Assembly: GCA_013350335.1 (NCBI GenBank)
Contig: CM023535.1
Coordinates: 29,561,631 to 29,625,630, forward strand
Origin: Chimonanthus salicifolius
Lineage: Eukaryota > Streptophyta > Magnoliopsida > Laurales > Calycanthaceae
Reading direction: 5' to 3'
DNA length: 64,000 nucleotides
Shown here piece by piece: positions 21,362 to 33,764 of this stretch. Position 1 is the stretch's first letter. Each line of letters starts with the position of its first letter. A model generated the notes under the pieces. The model saw nothing but the letters and a program-made list of their open reading frames with translations, was not told the DNA's origin and ran no database searches. The position numbers and the translations under genes were made by a program.

Positions 21362-24300
21362 TGATGTGAATTTTAAATTACTCGCAAGCGTACGAACCAA
21401 TTTATAGTATAGAGTATGAGTGCGAGGTCGTACCCAAGGGAAATCTACAAAATATATGTACGAAATAAAAAAATCGTACTATTTAAAAATGATGTGATTT
21501 AAGGAAATAATTTTCTAAAACATTTAGTTATAATCTTAATTTAGAACAATGAATAGTTTTGATGAATTTTTGAGAAAAAGAAAAATAAATCAAGAATAAA
21601 TAAATTTTTTTTACATAATCTACAATGGAATCGGGTCAAACATCGACGCGGCATATTATCCAATTTAAAAATAATAAAATCACGGCCTAGACTATGAAAT
21701 GTTCTAGAGTTATAAAATATATTTCAAATTTATTTTCTATTAAAATTCTAATTAGAATTTTTATGTCATCCTTTAAATCAGATTTTTTTTTTTTTCAATT
21801 CAAGCCTTAGGCTTGAGCGGGTTTTATACTTGTGTTTCCCCAAATCTAAAACAATTGTTCTTGATAAGAACCTTAGATTGGAAAGACGACAAGTCCCACT
21901 GATCCTAATAGGGGTTCTACTTTCCTTGAAAAAAAATTCTAATTTTAAAAATAATTTTTTTTTTACATAAAGTTCATAAAAAGAATAAAAAATAGAATAC
22001 AAATCATCATTATTAAATATTTTAATAACTGGGAACATCATAAATCTAAACAACTGCCATGAAATTTTTATTAATAAAATGGAAATGAAATACAATTCTT
22101 TTGGATTTGACATAAAAAATAAAAATAAAAATAAAATAACTTACAAGAAATTATTTATTTTTTTCTTCTGTCTTTCAGTCGTCCAATTTCAGTACCTTCG
22201 ATGTCTTGCCCGGTTCAACCTTCAATGGATCCAAAGCCTTGAATTTATAGGAGAGAAGGGATGAGATAAGGGGTCCTTCAAACTCAGCTGGGATAAGACC
22301 ATTTCAAATTCAAAATTCAACCGGCTCTCAGGATTGGTTAACCCTCTTCTTTCTTTTCTTTCTGCTTTATCTTTTTCAAATTTGAACTCCAACTTCTATC
22401 GGTTCAGCTGCCGGTTGCTTTTCAAATCCTTGCTTTATCTCTTATCTTCTTTATCCTTCATCTTCTTCAACAGACCCCGTGGAGTCCTAAGGCCGCAACC
22501 CTCTCTGTTGTACCTTATCTCTTTCTTATCTCTTCTTTCAGCTTTATCCGGTTCAGCTGCCTTATCAGATTCCCAGCTACACGGCAGCCCTCTTATCCTT
22601 ATCCTCCTGTCTTTTCTATCTTCTGTTTGAGTTTCAAAGACAGTGGAAAAACTCAGTTCTCTGATCTCTTCCGATTATCTCTCTTTCAGCTGGCAACTCA
22701 TCCTACTTCTTATCTTATCTTCCCTTTCACTCCTTATCCAGATTTGCTCTGTTCTTAGGTTCAAAAACTCTTCCTAATCCTTCATCTTCTCTGTTGCTAT
22801 CCTCTCTTATCTAGGACCGGATAACTCCCGTTGGCTGCCCTTCACTTTCTGTTGTTTACTCGGCTACATGCTCGGACTGCTGTGTGCGGCCTCAGCTAGC
22901 TGCCTTGCTTCCTCAAGTTGCTACCGTCAGTCGTTGTTACTCTGTCTATCCCCAGCTGTGCTGCTCAGACTGTTCTCCATCGTCATCTCTTTTCAGCTGC
23001 CTCCTTATCTCTTTCGGCTCTGCTGCTGTTCTGCAATCTCAGCTGGTTGTCTTGCCTCTGCTGCCCTCTGTTTCTCAGCTGCCTGTTGTTTATGTGGGCA
23101 GCAGCTCGGGTGGTTGTTGTATGCAACTCTCTGTTTGGACTCTACCCGGACTGCTGGCCTCCCTTCTTCCTCTTCGCTGCCGTTCTCTGTCTCTGGGCGA
23201 TGGCTGCTGTTCTTCTCAATCTCTGCCGATCTGAGCTGCTACTCCTTGCCGCCCTTCTCAGCTCGGTCGGAACCTTGCTGCTGCACGGCAGCTGCTATGC
23301 TGTTCATGGTCTTCATGGCTGCTGCTTTGTATCTCTCTGCTCTGCCTCCTTTTCAGCTGAAGACGCTGTCTTGCATTTCTCTGTTTGGTTCAGCCGGCTG
23401 TCTCTGCATACAGTGCTAGCTGTCGCTGTTTTGCCTTTGCTCGGACTGGTGCTACTGGCTGCCGTTTATGGCTGCTCTGCTGCTGTTCTGGCTGCTGTCA
23501 TCATCTTTTCTCAGCTGCCGTTCTGCTTCTTCTCTTTTCTGCCATTTCTTCAGCTGGCTGCTTTGCTAGTTCCGACATTGGGCGCTGGCTACCCTCCCTT
23601 GGACTGCAGCTGTTCCATCTCTGCTATCTGCCAGCAGCAGATTCTGTTCATGGTTGCCCTCTGTCTCTCAGTTTTCATCATCTGCAATTGCCTCTGCTCT
23701 CCGTTCTCTTCTCTGCTCGGAGCTGCTCAGACTTCCCAGCTGGAGACGGTTTGCTTGGCTTTCATTGCTGAGATCGCTGCTGTCCGTGTGCCGTCGCCGC
23801 TGCTGCTGCTGTCTTCCCTTGCCTTAGCCGCTGGGCAGCAGATTGATGCTGCTACCGCTGGCTGTTCTGCTGCCGTTCTGGCTCTGTTTGGACTGCCATC
23901 TCTCTCGGCTGCTGCCTGCTGTATGCACTCTCGGCTGCTGCCTGCTGCCGTTGGAGACGCTAACTGCTCTTTTTTCCTTTGCTATCAGTGCTGCTGCCTG
24001 CAGTGTGCGGTACTGGCTGCTCACTCCTTCAGCTGGCTGCTATCTCAGCTGGTTGCACTTTGTTTTTCCACGAGTCCTGCGACGAGAGAGAGGAAAAAAA
24101 GTAGAAAAGAAATGGAAAAAGAAAAGAAAAGAAATCGAAATGGTTCTTTCAGATCTTAGGCGTTGGACACCCCGATCGACAATAAATGAGACTCGACTTT
24201 CACTCAAAATTTGGATAATAAAATTTAAATATTAATCTGAGTGTAGAAGGTTGGTTCTGAAAACCCCACTAGTTTAACCAACTTGACCTGACCCTTCTAA

Positions 24301-24493
24301 AAGGTAATGTCGACCGTATTTTTGACTTAACCAATTTTTATCATTTTTTTATTTTTATTTTCTTTTCTTTTTTTATATTTTTCAAAATAAACTATAAAAC
24401 TAAAAACAACCTTAAACATATCTAATATTTATAAAATAAGGACTAATTAATCTAATATTAAAGGGTAAAATTGTAATTTTACGTTGTTCATCA
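21362..24493 (-). mobile_element. Solo LTR of another family, duplication TGATA
   Basis: A 3132-bp unit with flanks tgata at 21357-21361 and 24494-24498. On the minus strand it begins TGATGAACAACG and ends TTCACATCA, with GTACGCTTGCGAGT about 20 bp before the end. From memory, the TGATGA start and the CTTGCG motif near the end are common in Athila/Tat-type Ty3/gypsy LTRs; I could not check this. It has no hairpins of the surrounding type. Its centre (22334-24159) is extremely pyrimidine- and CTG-rich on the plus strand. Confidence 0.75.
22334..24159. repeat. CTG/pyrimidine-rich low-complexity block
   Basis: About 1.8 kb dominated by CTG, CTC, TTC and TCT on the plus strand. Several overlapping frames are open for long distances, the longest 22918-24159, and read as Leu/Cys/Ser/Ala-rich peptides with no domain, which is expected where TAA, TAG and TGA are rare by composition. 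I treat it as LTR low-complexity sequence, not a gene. Confidence 0.75.
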
Positions 24494-24525
24494 TGATACT
24501 CATATCAAAATCATGCTAATGTATG

Positions 24526-27500
24526 TGTAAACGCCCCGGCCTTTTTCACTCGTTTTCCGAAAATCAGAGTCTATATATATATTTTTTAAAAGAGTGATAG
24601 AGAGTGGGACGTCAGGACACGAACTAAGTCCAAACTTCTAAAGTCCGACGCTTAACTAGCCAACCCTATGTGTGCATGGACTAAGTCCATGAAAATGGTT
24701 CACACATAACAATACAAACATGCGGATTAAAATCATGACTGGGAAATTATAATAGAAACTAATTCTATTCCATTTTACATAGCAAAGTACTTCAAGTCTT
24801 TAATCATAATTAAAGTTAACTTAAAATATCCAACAAACCGTTCATACCATAGCAAAGTTATCTAAGTTATTACATGCTGAATTCTATCTACTCAAATTAC
24901 AAGTCCATATGTATCTTAAGCAAAATAAAAACTAAAAGCATCCAAGCTCCTATGCTTGGCCTTTTTCGCGTTCATCGTTTCCCTCGTTTCCTGTATCATC
25001 CACTAGGGTAGAAGTAGGGCATTAGAACAACGTGCCCAGGAGGTATTCCATTTAGGGTCTATACATGGTTAGTACAAATCATATATAATAACATAAATTC
25101 AAAACCATATAAAACAATGCCATGTCATGATGTCAAATGCAACGAGTCCCACCAATCACAATTACAAATAACCCCTTGATGGAATTCTCATCATCAAGGT
25201 ACCCCCACATAGGTCTTTCGGACGCCCCGACGAAGTGTGGCCCCTCCGGTTTCTTCTTGATGGGAAATACACATCAAGGTATCCCCACATTGGTCTTTCG
25301 GACGCCCCGACGGAGTGTGGTCCCTCCGGTTACATATCCTTCACCCCATGCCATGCATGAGATGCTAATGAAACAAACGTTATTTTATATTGTAAACATA
25401 GCATTAAAACTCACATTTGAAACATATCTTTTTCAACGTAAATTCATCAAAATAAGATAAAAACATTGTACATAAACCCATGGTTTCGAAGAGGTAGAAT
25501 CCTACCAAAGACCACTAATGTGTCTTTGCGCTTTCGTCCGGTAACCGCTCACGATCGTACACACCCTGTGAGGTCCCGTTACCTTATAATATATCAATCA
25601 ATTAAAACCATGTCCCATTTGATTTACAATAATGTCCAAGTCCATAAACCCAACTTGTGGGGTTCGGCCATACACCATGGCCGAACCTCACTTACTAGGT
25701 TTTAGTCTCTCCTTTGATTTATTAATCAATCACCCCTAAGTTAATCATTTAATCACTTAGTCCACAAAATACACCTTAGTGGGATTCGGCCATACAACAT
25801 GGCCGAACCTCACCATCTTGGTTTTGTGCCCTTCTTTGAGTCCTTTGATCTTTTAACTAAATTCCAAGATCATACCCCTTTTATTCATTAAACTAACATA
25901 CATAAATCCTTAAGTCCATCAAAAACATTCCTCATGGGGTTCGGCCATACACCATGGCCGAACCCATGATCTTTCATTTTACCCATATTTACTTCTTTGT
26001 CATTGTTTCCATCACCTTATGTTTTAGGTCCAAAAACATAGGTCCACAAAATATTCCTCATGGGGTTCGGCCATAGTTTATGGCCGAACCCATGGTCCTT
26101 TCATTCCATGAGTCAATCATACATTTTAGGCCACTTATACAAATCTATATCCAAGAACATAATCCATTCATCTTAACATGATAGATCCATGAATGACCCA
26201 TTTACATGGTTCATGGGGTTCGGCTAAACACCATGGCCGAACCCATGATGTCTTATTTTCCCCTTTTCTCCTTTAAATGGTTTACACTCTTACGTCCATA
26301 TTCAAAGTCCCTCCATGGGGTTTAACCATACATTTAGGTTCATCTTTTTGGTTCATCATTTACCATGTTTAAAATCAATTAAACTTATCATCTTTCCCCA
26401 TCATTTCCATGATCTAAATACATGAACATAATTCCATAATTCTTTATGGGGTTCGGCCATACTCCATGGCCGAACCCATGGTCTAAGATTCTTCATCAAA
26501 AACATCCATTTAACACCTTTAACATCTTTAATACTCACCAATATCCTTTCCATGGGGTTCGGCCATAAAACATGGCCGAACCCTATGGTTCATCATCTTC
26601 TCTTAAAAATCACTTAGGCCCATATAAATTCCTTAATACCTTTCCATGGGGTTCGGCCATACAACATGGCCGAACCCTATGGTTCATCATTGAGTCTTTA
26701 GCCATAATAAAATTAGGGTTCGGCCATACAATGGCTAAACCATGTCCTTAACCATATATCCATTTTAAACCCTTTTAAAAACATTCATAACATTCCATGG
26801 TTTTCATCCCTCAAAAACCCATAAAATAACCCATGTCTTCCCATGGGGCTCGGCCATACATATGGCCGAACCTTATGGTTCATCCTTCCATTAAACTACT
26901 ATATTTATCCCCCAATTTTCTTCCATGGGGTTCGGCCATACACCATGGCCGAACCCTGTGGTTCCTTTCTTTAAACAAAATTATCAAAATGCTTACCGGT
27001 TCCGCTACTCCTCCGGTTTTCCTTTGCTCTGACTTGTTCTTCTGATCCTTTCCTTCCTTAGCCTCTCTCGTATGTATTCTTCTTTCTACTTGATCTTTCA
27101 CACAACTGGCTGCCCTCTCCTTCTCTGTACACTGCCGAGAACACCCTATTGCTAGAGCACACAGCGTCAAGCCCTCCTTGATTTGTGTATGCCGTGCACC
27201 CCTTTTCCTTATGCTGCCTTTCTTTTATAAAACTTCCACTCGGTCCTATCTTTAGAAGATGCCGAGTCCCATTCAATTTAGCAATTCCCTAGTATCGCTC
27301 TTAACCAAGGAAATGACTCCGTTTAGAGATACACTAGCGCATTAACGTGGATACGCATATCTCATACACGGCCTAAGCAATATATATTTAACTTTAGACA
27401 TCTTCTTTATTTGGATTAGGCAATCAGTCGTTGCCTAATCCAAACCCATGTACACATGTTGCCCATTTTAGGACAATCCTTAGTCGACTAAACTCCTTGA

Positions 27501-27873
27501 TTTTCTGAAAGAAAATCTCGCCTGAGTTGTGGTGTATGTGTGTCATCCTCATCCACACAATCCCTTATTTATAGACATATTGCATTACCATTTTAATTCA
27601 GCCCATTTAATTAGGCTTGAACTCACTTGGTGGTCAACAAAGTTAACCATGACCTATTGGGTCTCAATTGGGCATTTTGACCCAAATAGCAACATTGACC
27701 CAATTAAATGTGCCTTACCCATTTACTTTAAATTGAACCTTATACCATAACCGTTGGGTCCTAATTGGGCCATTGACCCAACGCCTTACCCATCTAAGGT
27801 TCATATCTGTTAATTCACAATTAAAATGGCAAATTCCGTAATTATTGATAATATGGGATTCTGAAGTGTTACA
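24526..27873 (-). mobile_element. Solo giant LTR, duplication GTATG
   Basis: A 3348-bp unit flanked by gtatg at 24521-24525 and 27874-27878. Minus strand begins TGTAACACTTC at 27873 and ends CGGGGCGTTTACA, with an extra T in the end motif. It has the densest array (about 12 hairpins, 25656-26955), the CTCCGTCGGGGCG tandem (25215-25335), donor ACCG|GTAAGC at 26996, acceptor CCCTAG ending 25003, and a U3 related to that of 2468-5495. Confidence 0.92.
25656..26955 (-). repeat. TTCGGCC hairpin array (about 12 units)
   Basis: Units near 25658, 25785, 25933, 26058, 26213, 26318 (decayed), 26447, 26553, 26646, 26712, 26840 and 26928. Spacing is 70-160 bp. Confidence 0.92.
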
Positions 27874-28609
27874 GTATGTTTCATGTCATGTGTGTCATAT
27901 GCCGATGATCTCTCACCCAATTTCCATATCCAATCACAACACAAATCATATCAATAGTTTCCTTGATAAATAAAGCCATATCAAGGTGTTCCCTTGGCCA
28001 TTACGTCACAGTGTTTTGTGATGGCACCACCAGGTCACTGTTATACCTCACCACAAATGTTAATCGGAATTACCGATGGAGCGTGGACTCCTCCCTCTGT
28101 GCAAGGTTTCAGGACTGTTTACCCAGGAGCTCTTTGGCCCAGACTACGCCGTACCTATTTCTAGGAATCCCGGACAAGGCTAACATATCAATAGTTCACA
28201 TAGCTTCATACAAGTTAGTCTCAAGCCCAAAGTCATGTCTGGACAGCTCATACCTTGGCTTGCTGTCCCATGTATTCCCCTACCATGCCATGCATGAGAA
28301 TATGAATGCAAGAATGCCATTTCATATCATTTTACATAATATCATTGAAAACAAGTTCATAAACACATATCATTTGTTATACTCAAAATAAACATCATAG
28401 TTGGAATAAAACCAGTATCATATAAAATCCATAGTGTCTCAATAAGGTAGGAATCCTACCAACGTCCGATTTACTATCCTTTTCTTGTTTCTCACGAACA
28501 ACGCCAACGATTGCGTGAAAATGAATCGAACCTCTTTACCTTATCATATTCAATCAGATATATATTAATTGGTTTTGCATTTAATTTACATCATCACTTA
28601 TATCCTTCC

Positions 28610-30036
28610 AGATAGATTGACAGCCGAGTTCTGAAAGCCGTCTTCTCTATGCTTTCATCCCTGACACGGACTTGATGGTAGCCTGACATCAGATCAATTT
28701 TGGAGAAATGGCTGGAGCCTCTGAGTTGATCGAACAGATCATCAATTCTGGGTAGGGGGTATTTGTTCCTGACCGTCAACTGATTCAATTTCCCATAATC
28801 CACACACATCCGAAGAGTACCTTCCTTCTTCTTTACAAATAATACCGGTGCTCCCCAGGATGAAGTGTTGTTACGGATGCATCCTAGTCTGAGCAACTCA
28901 TCAATTTGTTTCTTCAGCTTAGACATTTCTGCTGGGATCATCCGGTAATGCCGCAATGATACAGGAGTAATGCCAGGATAAAGTTTGATCTTGAAGTCAA
29001 TCTCCCTTTTTAGAGGCAAACCATGATGTTCTGTCGAGAATACCTCTGTGTAGTCTTTTACTACCGCAGGTAGTTCAGCCATCGGCGCCTTGTCTAGTCT
29101 GATGTTGTTCAGTACCAGATGGTTCATTTCTTCATGCAATCTTCTGGTCATAGGAATGCTCTGTCTGTCGACATGTACTACATATCGTTTTCCCTCGGGT
29201 GACCAAAATATCACTCTACGGAGATGACTGTCAATGCCTGCCTGGAAGTTAGCCAACCAATCCGTGCCAAATATGATGTCGTATTCTGTCATCTCAAGTA
29301 CCAGATAGTTGAATTTAAATCTGAACCCATCAAGTTCAGTGTCTACGGAAGTGCAGATCAAACCCAGTGATGTATCTCCAATAGGGGATACAACAGTAAA
29401 TGCAGTGGACAGTTGTTGTACTAGAATACCAGTAGCAGATATAAAGGAGTGAGATTCTCGTGAATCAAATAATGCATTGGCATATGAACTACCAACTACT
29501 GCCATACCTTGAATCACAGAATGATCCACTGTCTCTGGAGGAGGAACCAAAGTATATAGCTGTCCAGATCCTGTCAGAATAGGTGCCCGTCCTGCCTGGT
29601 TATGTGCTCTGGATGCTTGTGACTGAGCTGGTCGAGTTGGACGACGGAAAGAACCCCTAGAGTGAGGAGGTCTAATGTTCTGTGGACACTCCCTCTTGAA
29701 ATGGCCCTGCTGGCCACACTAGAAGCAGGTGCTAACACCTCGAGGAACCTGAGAGACTAGCCCTGATGAGGAGGGCTGATTGGGACGAAAACCTCCAGTG
29801 GACCCAATAGAAGGTGTGGGTCTCTCAAAGTTGGGTCTGAATCTCTTGTTCGGGCGAAAATTATTTCCCCCACTCTGACCTTGTCGGTTATTCACCAATC
29901 TGGCTGTCTCTGTCAGCTCTTGCTTAGCTATGCTAGCTCGGCTAACCACTTCTGCTAAAGTAGCTAACTTGAAAATTGTGACTTTGGCCCTTATGTTAAG
30001 TCGCAAGCCTCGTTCAAACTTCTGAGCCTTCTTGTA
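28610..30036 (-). pseudogene. Ty3/gypsy gag-PR-RT fragment
   Basis: Minus-strand remains of a second gypsy polyprotein. It starts inside gag (30034), has one CCHC knuckle ([11 protein letters not shown]) broken by a TAG at 29719-29721, then stays open to 28594: protease with DSRESHSF where DSGASHSF is usual, the FGTDWL strand, then reverse transcriptase through [23 protein letters not shown] and [14 protein letters not shown]. It stops after KTAFRTR, before the catalytic YVDD/FIDD box. Both ends are breakpoints: a truncated LTR on the left and LTR 30037 on the right. Confidence 0.85.
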
Positions 30037-32274
30037 TGTAATAGCCCGGATTTTTAAAATCAATATATATGTTAAGTATTATTTATTTTAATGATGGGAA
30101 TTGGGAATTTTGATGGAATAGATATTAAGTGGATAAAAATTTGGGGCAAAGGCCCAAGTATGGTTCAATGGACCATGGGTTGGATGAAATTCATTTAATT
30201 GGTCAATAATGATTAATTGGGTCAAGAATGGTCAAATTGGGTCAAATACCCATTTGGGACCCAATGGGTCAAGATGGTTAAGCTCTAAGGTAAATGGGTA
30301 GGAAATAAATTTAATTGGGCCATGGGCCCAACGGTGATCCAATAAGTGGGAATGGATTGAATTGGCTTAAATCACCTAAGTTGGTGATGAAATGATCAAG
30401 ATGGCATAACCAAGTGGGACCCACCTCCACCTCACCAAGTGAGGTGGTGTGTGGACCAAGGCATAGGTGGGGCCGACCATCATGGTTGACTTGGTCAACC
30501 ATGGATAAGTCAAAAGGGAATTAAGGAGGATCAAGTAAATTAAGTTGAATTAATTAATGTGAAAATCACCTAAGTTAATTTTAATTAGACCAAGGTGATA
30601 TGGCCGAATGGGACCCACCTCTACCTCACCAAGTAAGGTGGCGGGTAGGCTAGGAGTTAGTGGGGCCGGCCACCATGGTTGACTTGGTCAACCATGGGTG
30701 GATTAATGGAGAAGAATCAAGGAGATTAAAGGGGTTAATTGAGAATTAATTAACCTAAGTTAAGGATCCAATTAATTAATTAATTAAGTTAGTCAAATGG
30801 GTCAATGGGGAGTCAAAGGAATAAGTCAAGGGGTGGTTTCATCTCATTGAAACCACCCAAACCACTTAAAGAAACACAAAACAAAACCATGGACTAAGGG
30901 TGGTGGTTTCATCACAACCATCACCACCCAAAGCATGATGACCCATACCCCTTCATGATGATCGTCAAATGGTCAAGATGGAAGACCAAACCACCCCATC
31001 TCAAGGCACCAAAACCGTTGGCTTGGTGGTGGTTTTGTCCCAACCACCACCACTAAGGCATGTGAGCCCATGCTTGGTTGGTGGAGGAAATGATGGTGGA
31101 GCCTAACTCAAGCAACCAAATGAGATGAGTTTTGATCTCATTCCTTCATCTCTTTTCCATCTCACTCTCTCCCTCTCCCCCTCCCTCTCATTGTCGACCC
31201 ACACCCAAGGAGAAAAGAAGAAGAAACTTAGAAGAAAAGAAGGAAAGAACAAGGCTTGGCCGACCCCCACCTCAAGATCAAACCTTGGGATAGTTTTTCC
31301 CATCCTCTCCTCCTTTCCCTCTCTCAAACCCACTCCATCATTGGCCGACCTAAACCTTGATGATCTCATTTTGATCAAGCACATCTTGGCCAAAGATCAT
31401 GGAAAAGAAGAAAGGAGAAAGACTAAGGATTCAAAGGGAGAAAAAGAAGTTGGAGGAGCCGTCGGATTGGTAAGTAATTCTTAAACAAGATTTTGCATTT
31501 GTTAAGGGTTAAAAAGGAAATCATGGAATCCACTTCTTAGATTAAATGGTGGCCAAAAATGTTATGGGCCATAGATCTAAGATTCATCCAAGGAAGGGAT
31601 GAGAAATGTGCAAAATGGATAAGATAGGTTAAGAAAAGAAAAATAAAGGAATGATAAGGACATTATGTAATAAGGTTTATTTAAGCATGGAAGTATGGAT
31701 TTTTGAAGGGATCATAGACCATAGGGTTCGGCCATGTAGTATGGCCGAATCCCATGGTAGGTAATTAAGTAATTTTAATGGGGTTTTTAGGATTAAAATC
31801 ATGGAATGATGATTTATGATTTTTAAGGTTTTAATGATTAAATGTAGTGATTTTTAAAGGGATTTTAAATGAGGAAATTCATGGAAGATGTAAATGTTTT
31901 TATGGCCTCAAAAGGCATAGATGAAGGTGACCCATGAACCATGGGTTCGGCCATGGTGTATGGCCAAACCCTATGGTGATGTATTTGTAAATTTTAATGT
32001 GGGTAAAAAGATGGAAAAATGATGGGGAAGGTTGATAGTTTTAAATGGATTTTCAAGTATAGTATATAATGTTTTAAAGGGGTGAAAATAGTGATAAACC
32101 ATAGACCATGGGTTCATGGGGAGACTTTGATGAATTAGGTGTTTTGGAACCATGAAAAATAAATGGGAATTAGGGTTAAGTTGATGGACCAAAAAGTGTC
32201 TAATGATGATTAAGGAAGGATGATTTAAATTCTCTCATGGTGGAACTTATGGTGGAGCTAAATGATGTAAATGG
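30037..32274 (+). mobile_element. Giant LTR, TGTAATAGC type, 3' truncated
   Basis: Starts TGTAATAGCCCGG at 30037 and follows the same U3 as 11264-14498 and 50156-54373. It contains a perfect hairpin with arms CCACCTCAC/GTGAGGTGG (30427-30447), another with GGTGGTGGTT/AACCACCACC (31025-31051), a T/C-rich then purine-rich leader (31140-31460) and donor ATTG|GTAAGT at 31470. Two array hairpins remain (31724, 31941). It then runs into internal-region sequence near 32275 with no LTR end. Confidence 0.8.
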
Positions 32275-33031
32275 GTCCATGGATGACGTATTATTCTAAT
32301 GATTGGGACATGTTTCGATCTCCATCCCACATTATAAGAAAAAGGTGGTAGTCGTATTACGACTGGTATCACAGAAAAGTTAGTGTTGAGAGATACTCGG
32401 TATCGTAGGAATTTTGAACAAAAGTTGTAAGTCACATAGTGACTTATGTGCAAATGAAGATATGCTTAATTTTGGAGATGTACTTAGTGGAAAAGATAAG
32501 AGTCTAGTGAAACTTGAATGGGAAGCTATGGGCGACTGCAGAGTTAGACTGGCCAGCTGACTCTGTAGTTAGTCGATGGAGTTCCAGGAGAGTGCAACTA
32601 GAAACCTAGTTAAAATGGAATCAGCGGAAACCTTGAGCATAGGCTCGCATTGGCAGGCTACCGCATTAACAAATTTCAATGAGGAGTAAGGTCATCACTA
32701 ACCTCACACACAGAGTAAACGAATGAACGTATTGAGCAGTACGTATGGAAAATATCTTGGTAGCAGATAAAGTGAAAACAGAGTACATTGATCTACGTGA
32801 GATCACAATTGGGCTCACGAGAAAAAGATATAACATGAGAAAAAACAAAAGTTGTTACAGAACCGAGCGATTCCGTTCGTCAAGGTAGTATGGGATCGAC
32901 ATGGTAATGAGGAAACCACTTGGGAACCTGAACCGGAAATGAGAACAGCTCACCCTAAGCTATTTATGTAATCTGTTTGAAACCCTACTTCGCTCGATTT
33001 TCAGGACGAAAATTTTAAAAAGGGATTGTAT
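32275..33031 (+). mobile_element. 3' part of a second non-autonomous internal region
   Basis: Plus-strand sequence collinear with the minus strand of 6120 to about 6900, ending in a polypurine tract (AAAAAGGGATTGTAT) before the LTR start at 33032. The primer binding site side is missing; the left junction joins a truncated LTR of the other type near 32275. Outside the chromodomain remnant I see no coding sequence. Confidence 0.75.
32834..32971 (+). pseudogene. Chromodomain C-terminal remnant of pol
   Basis: Open for 45 codons to TAA at 32969-32971. It has FVKVVWDRHGNEE, a TTWE motif and ends KLFM. It is collinear with 6182-6331 without indels. Two substitutions change the TWELEW region to TWEPEP, which would be expected to disturb the fold, so I do not regard it as functional. 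Confidence 0.75.
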
Positions 33032-33764
33032 TGTAACACCACAAATTTTCAAGCTATGGATATATATGGAAATTGTCCATATTTAATTTGTAAATTAACG
33101 GAGATGGACCTTAAATGGGTAAGGAGTTGGGTCAATTGGTCAACTAAGACCCAACGGATTATGAATAAGGTTCAATTGAAATAAATGGGTAAGATATATT
33201 TAATTGGGTCAAGGTTGTCAATTGGGTCAAAAGTCCAATTGGGACCCAATGGATCATATATGAGCTAGTTAGAAGTAAATGGGTAAGGTTTGATAATTGG
33301 GTCTAATAACCAATTAAGATACAAGACATGAGATCCACCTCATCAAGTGAGGTGGCATGTAAATGAAATGGCTAAGTGGGACCCTAAAATACTATATGGT
33401 TCATAGTCGGCTAGGCCATGGTTGACTTGGTCAACCATGGGTGAGTTCAATAGAGTTGAGTTAATGAATGAGCTCAAGTGGGATAAATAATACTTGACTT
33501 GGAAAGTGAATTCACATGAGTTGAGAATTTATTAATGTGAGTTCAAGTGCTTGAGTTGGAAAATGAGTTCATTTAAGTTGAGTTGAATTAAAATGAGTGG
33601 AGTGGGAAGATGCAGGGTTTCCATCTCAAACGAGGAAACCCAAAAGGCACAATCAAGGTCTACACATTGGAGGTGGGAGTTTCATCTCATTGGATGAAAC
33701 TCCAAAAGGATCATTATGAGGAGATGAAGGGTTTTTGGTTGTTACTCAAGGCATACCCATAGCA

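Larger units (their letters stand above)
20755..28609 (-). mobile_element. Truncated giant LTR with two nested solo LTRs
   Basis: 3' end of a minus-strand giant LTR (minus strand ends GTGGGGCGTTACA at 20755). Own sequence: 20755-21361, 24499-24525 and 27879-28609. The terminal block and an acceptor-like CCCTATAG at 21214 are present. The hairpin array, donor and U3 are missing because the sequence stops near 28609 and joins a pol fragment. Confidence 0.75.

Noticed and set aside
22918..24159. Long open frame of 413 codons, Leu/Cys-rich
   Set aside because: Other plus-strand frames are open over the same DNA, composition is CTG/CTC repeats, no domain is visible, and it lies antisense in a solo LTR with clear borders and target duplication.
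25656..26955. Regularly spaced palindromic repeats resembling a CRISPR array
   Set aside because: Spacers vary from about 60 to over 150 bp, arms differ among units, there are no cas genes, and the context is plant nuclear retrotransposons.
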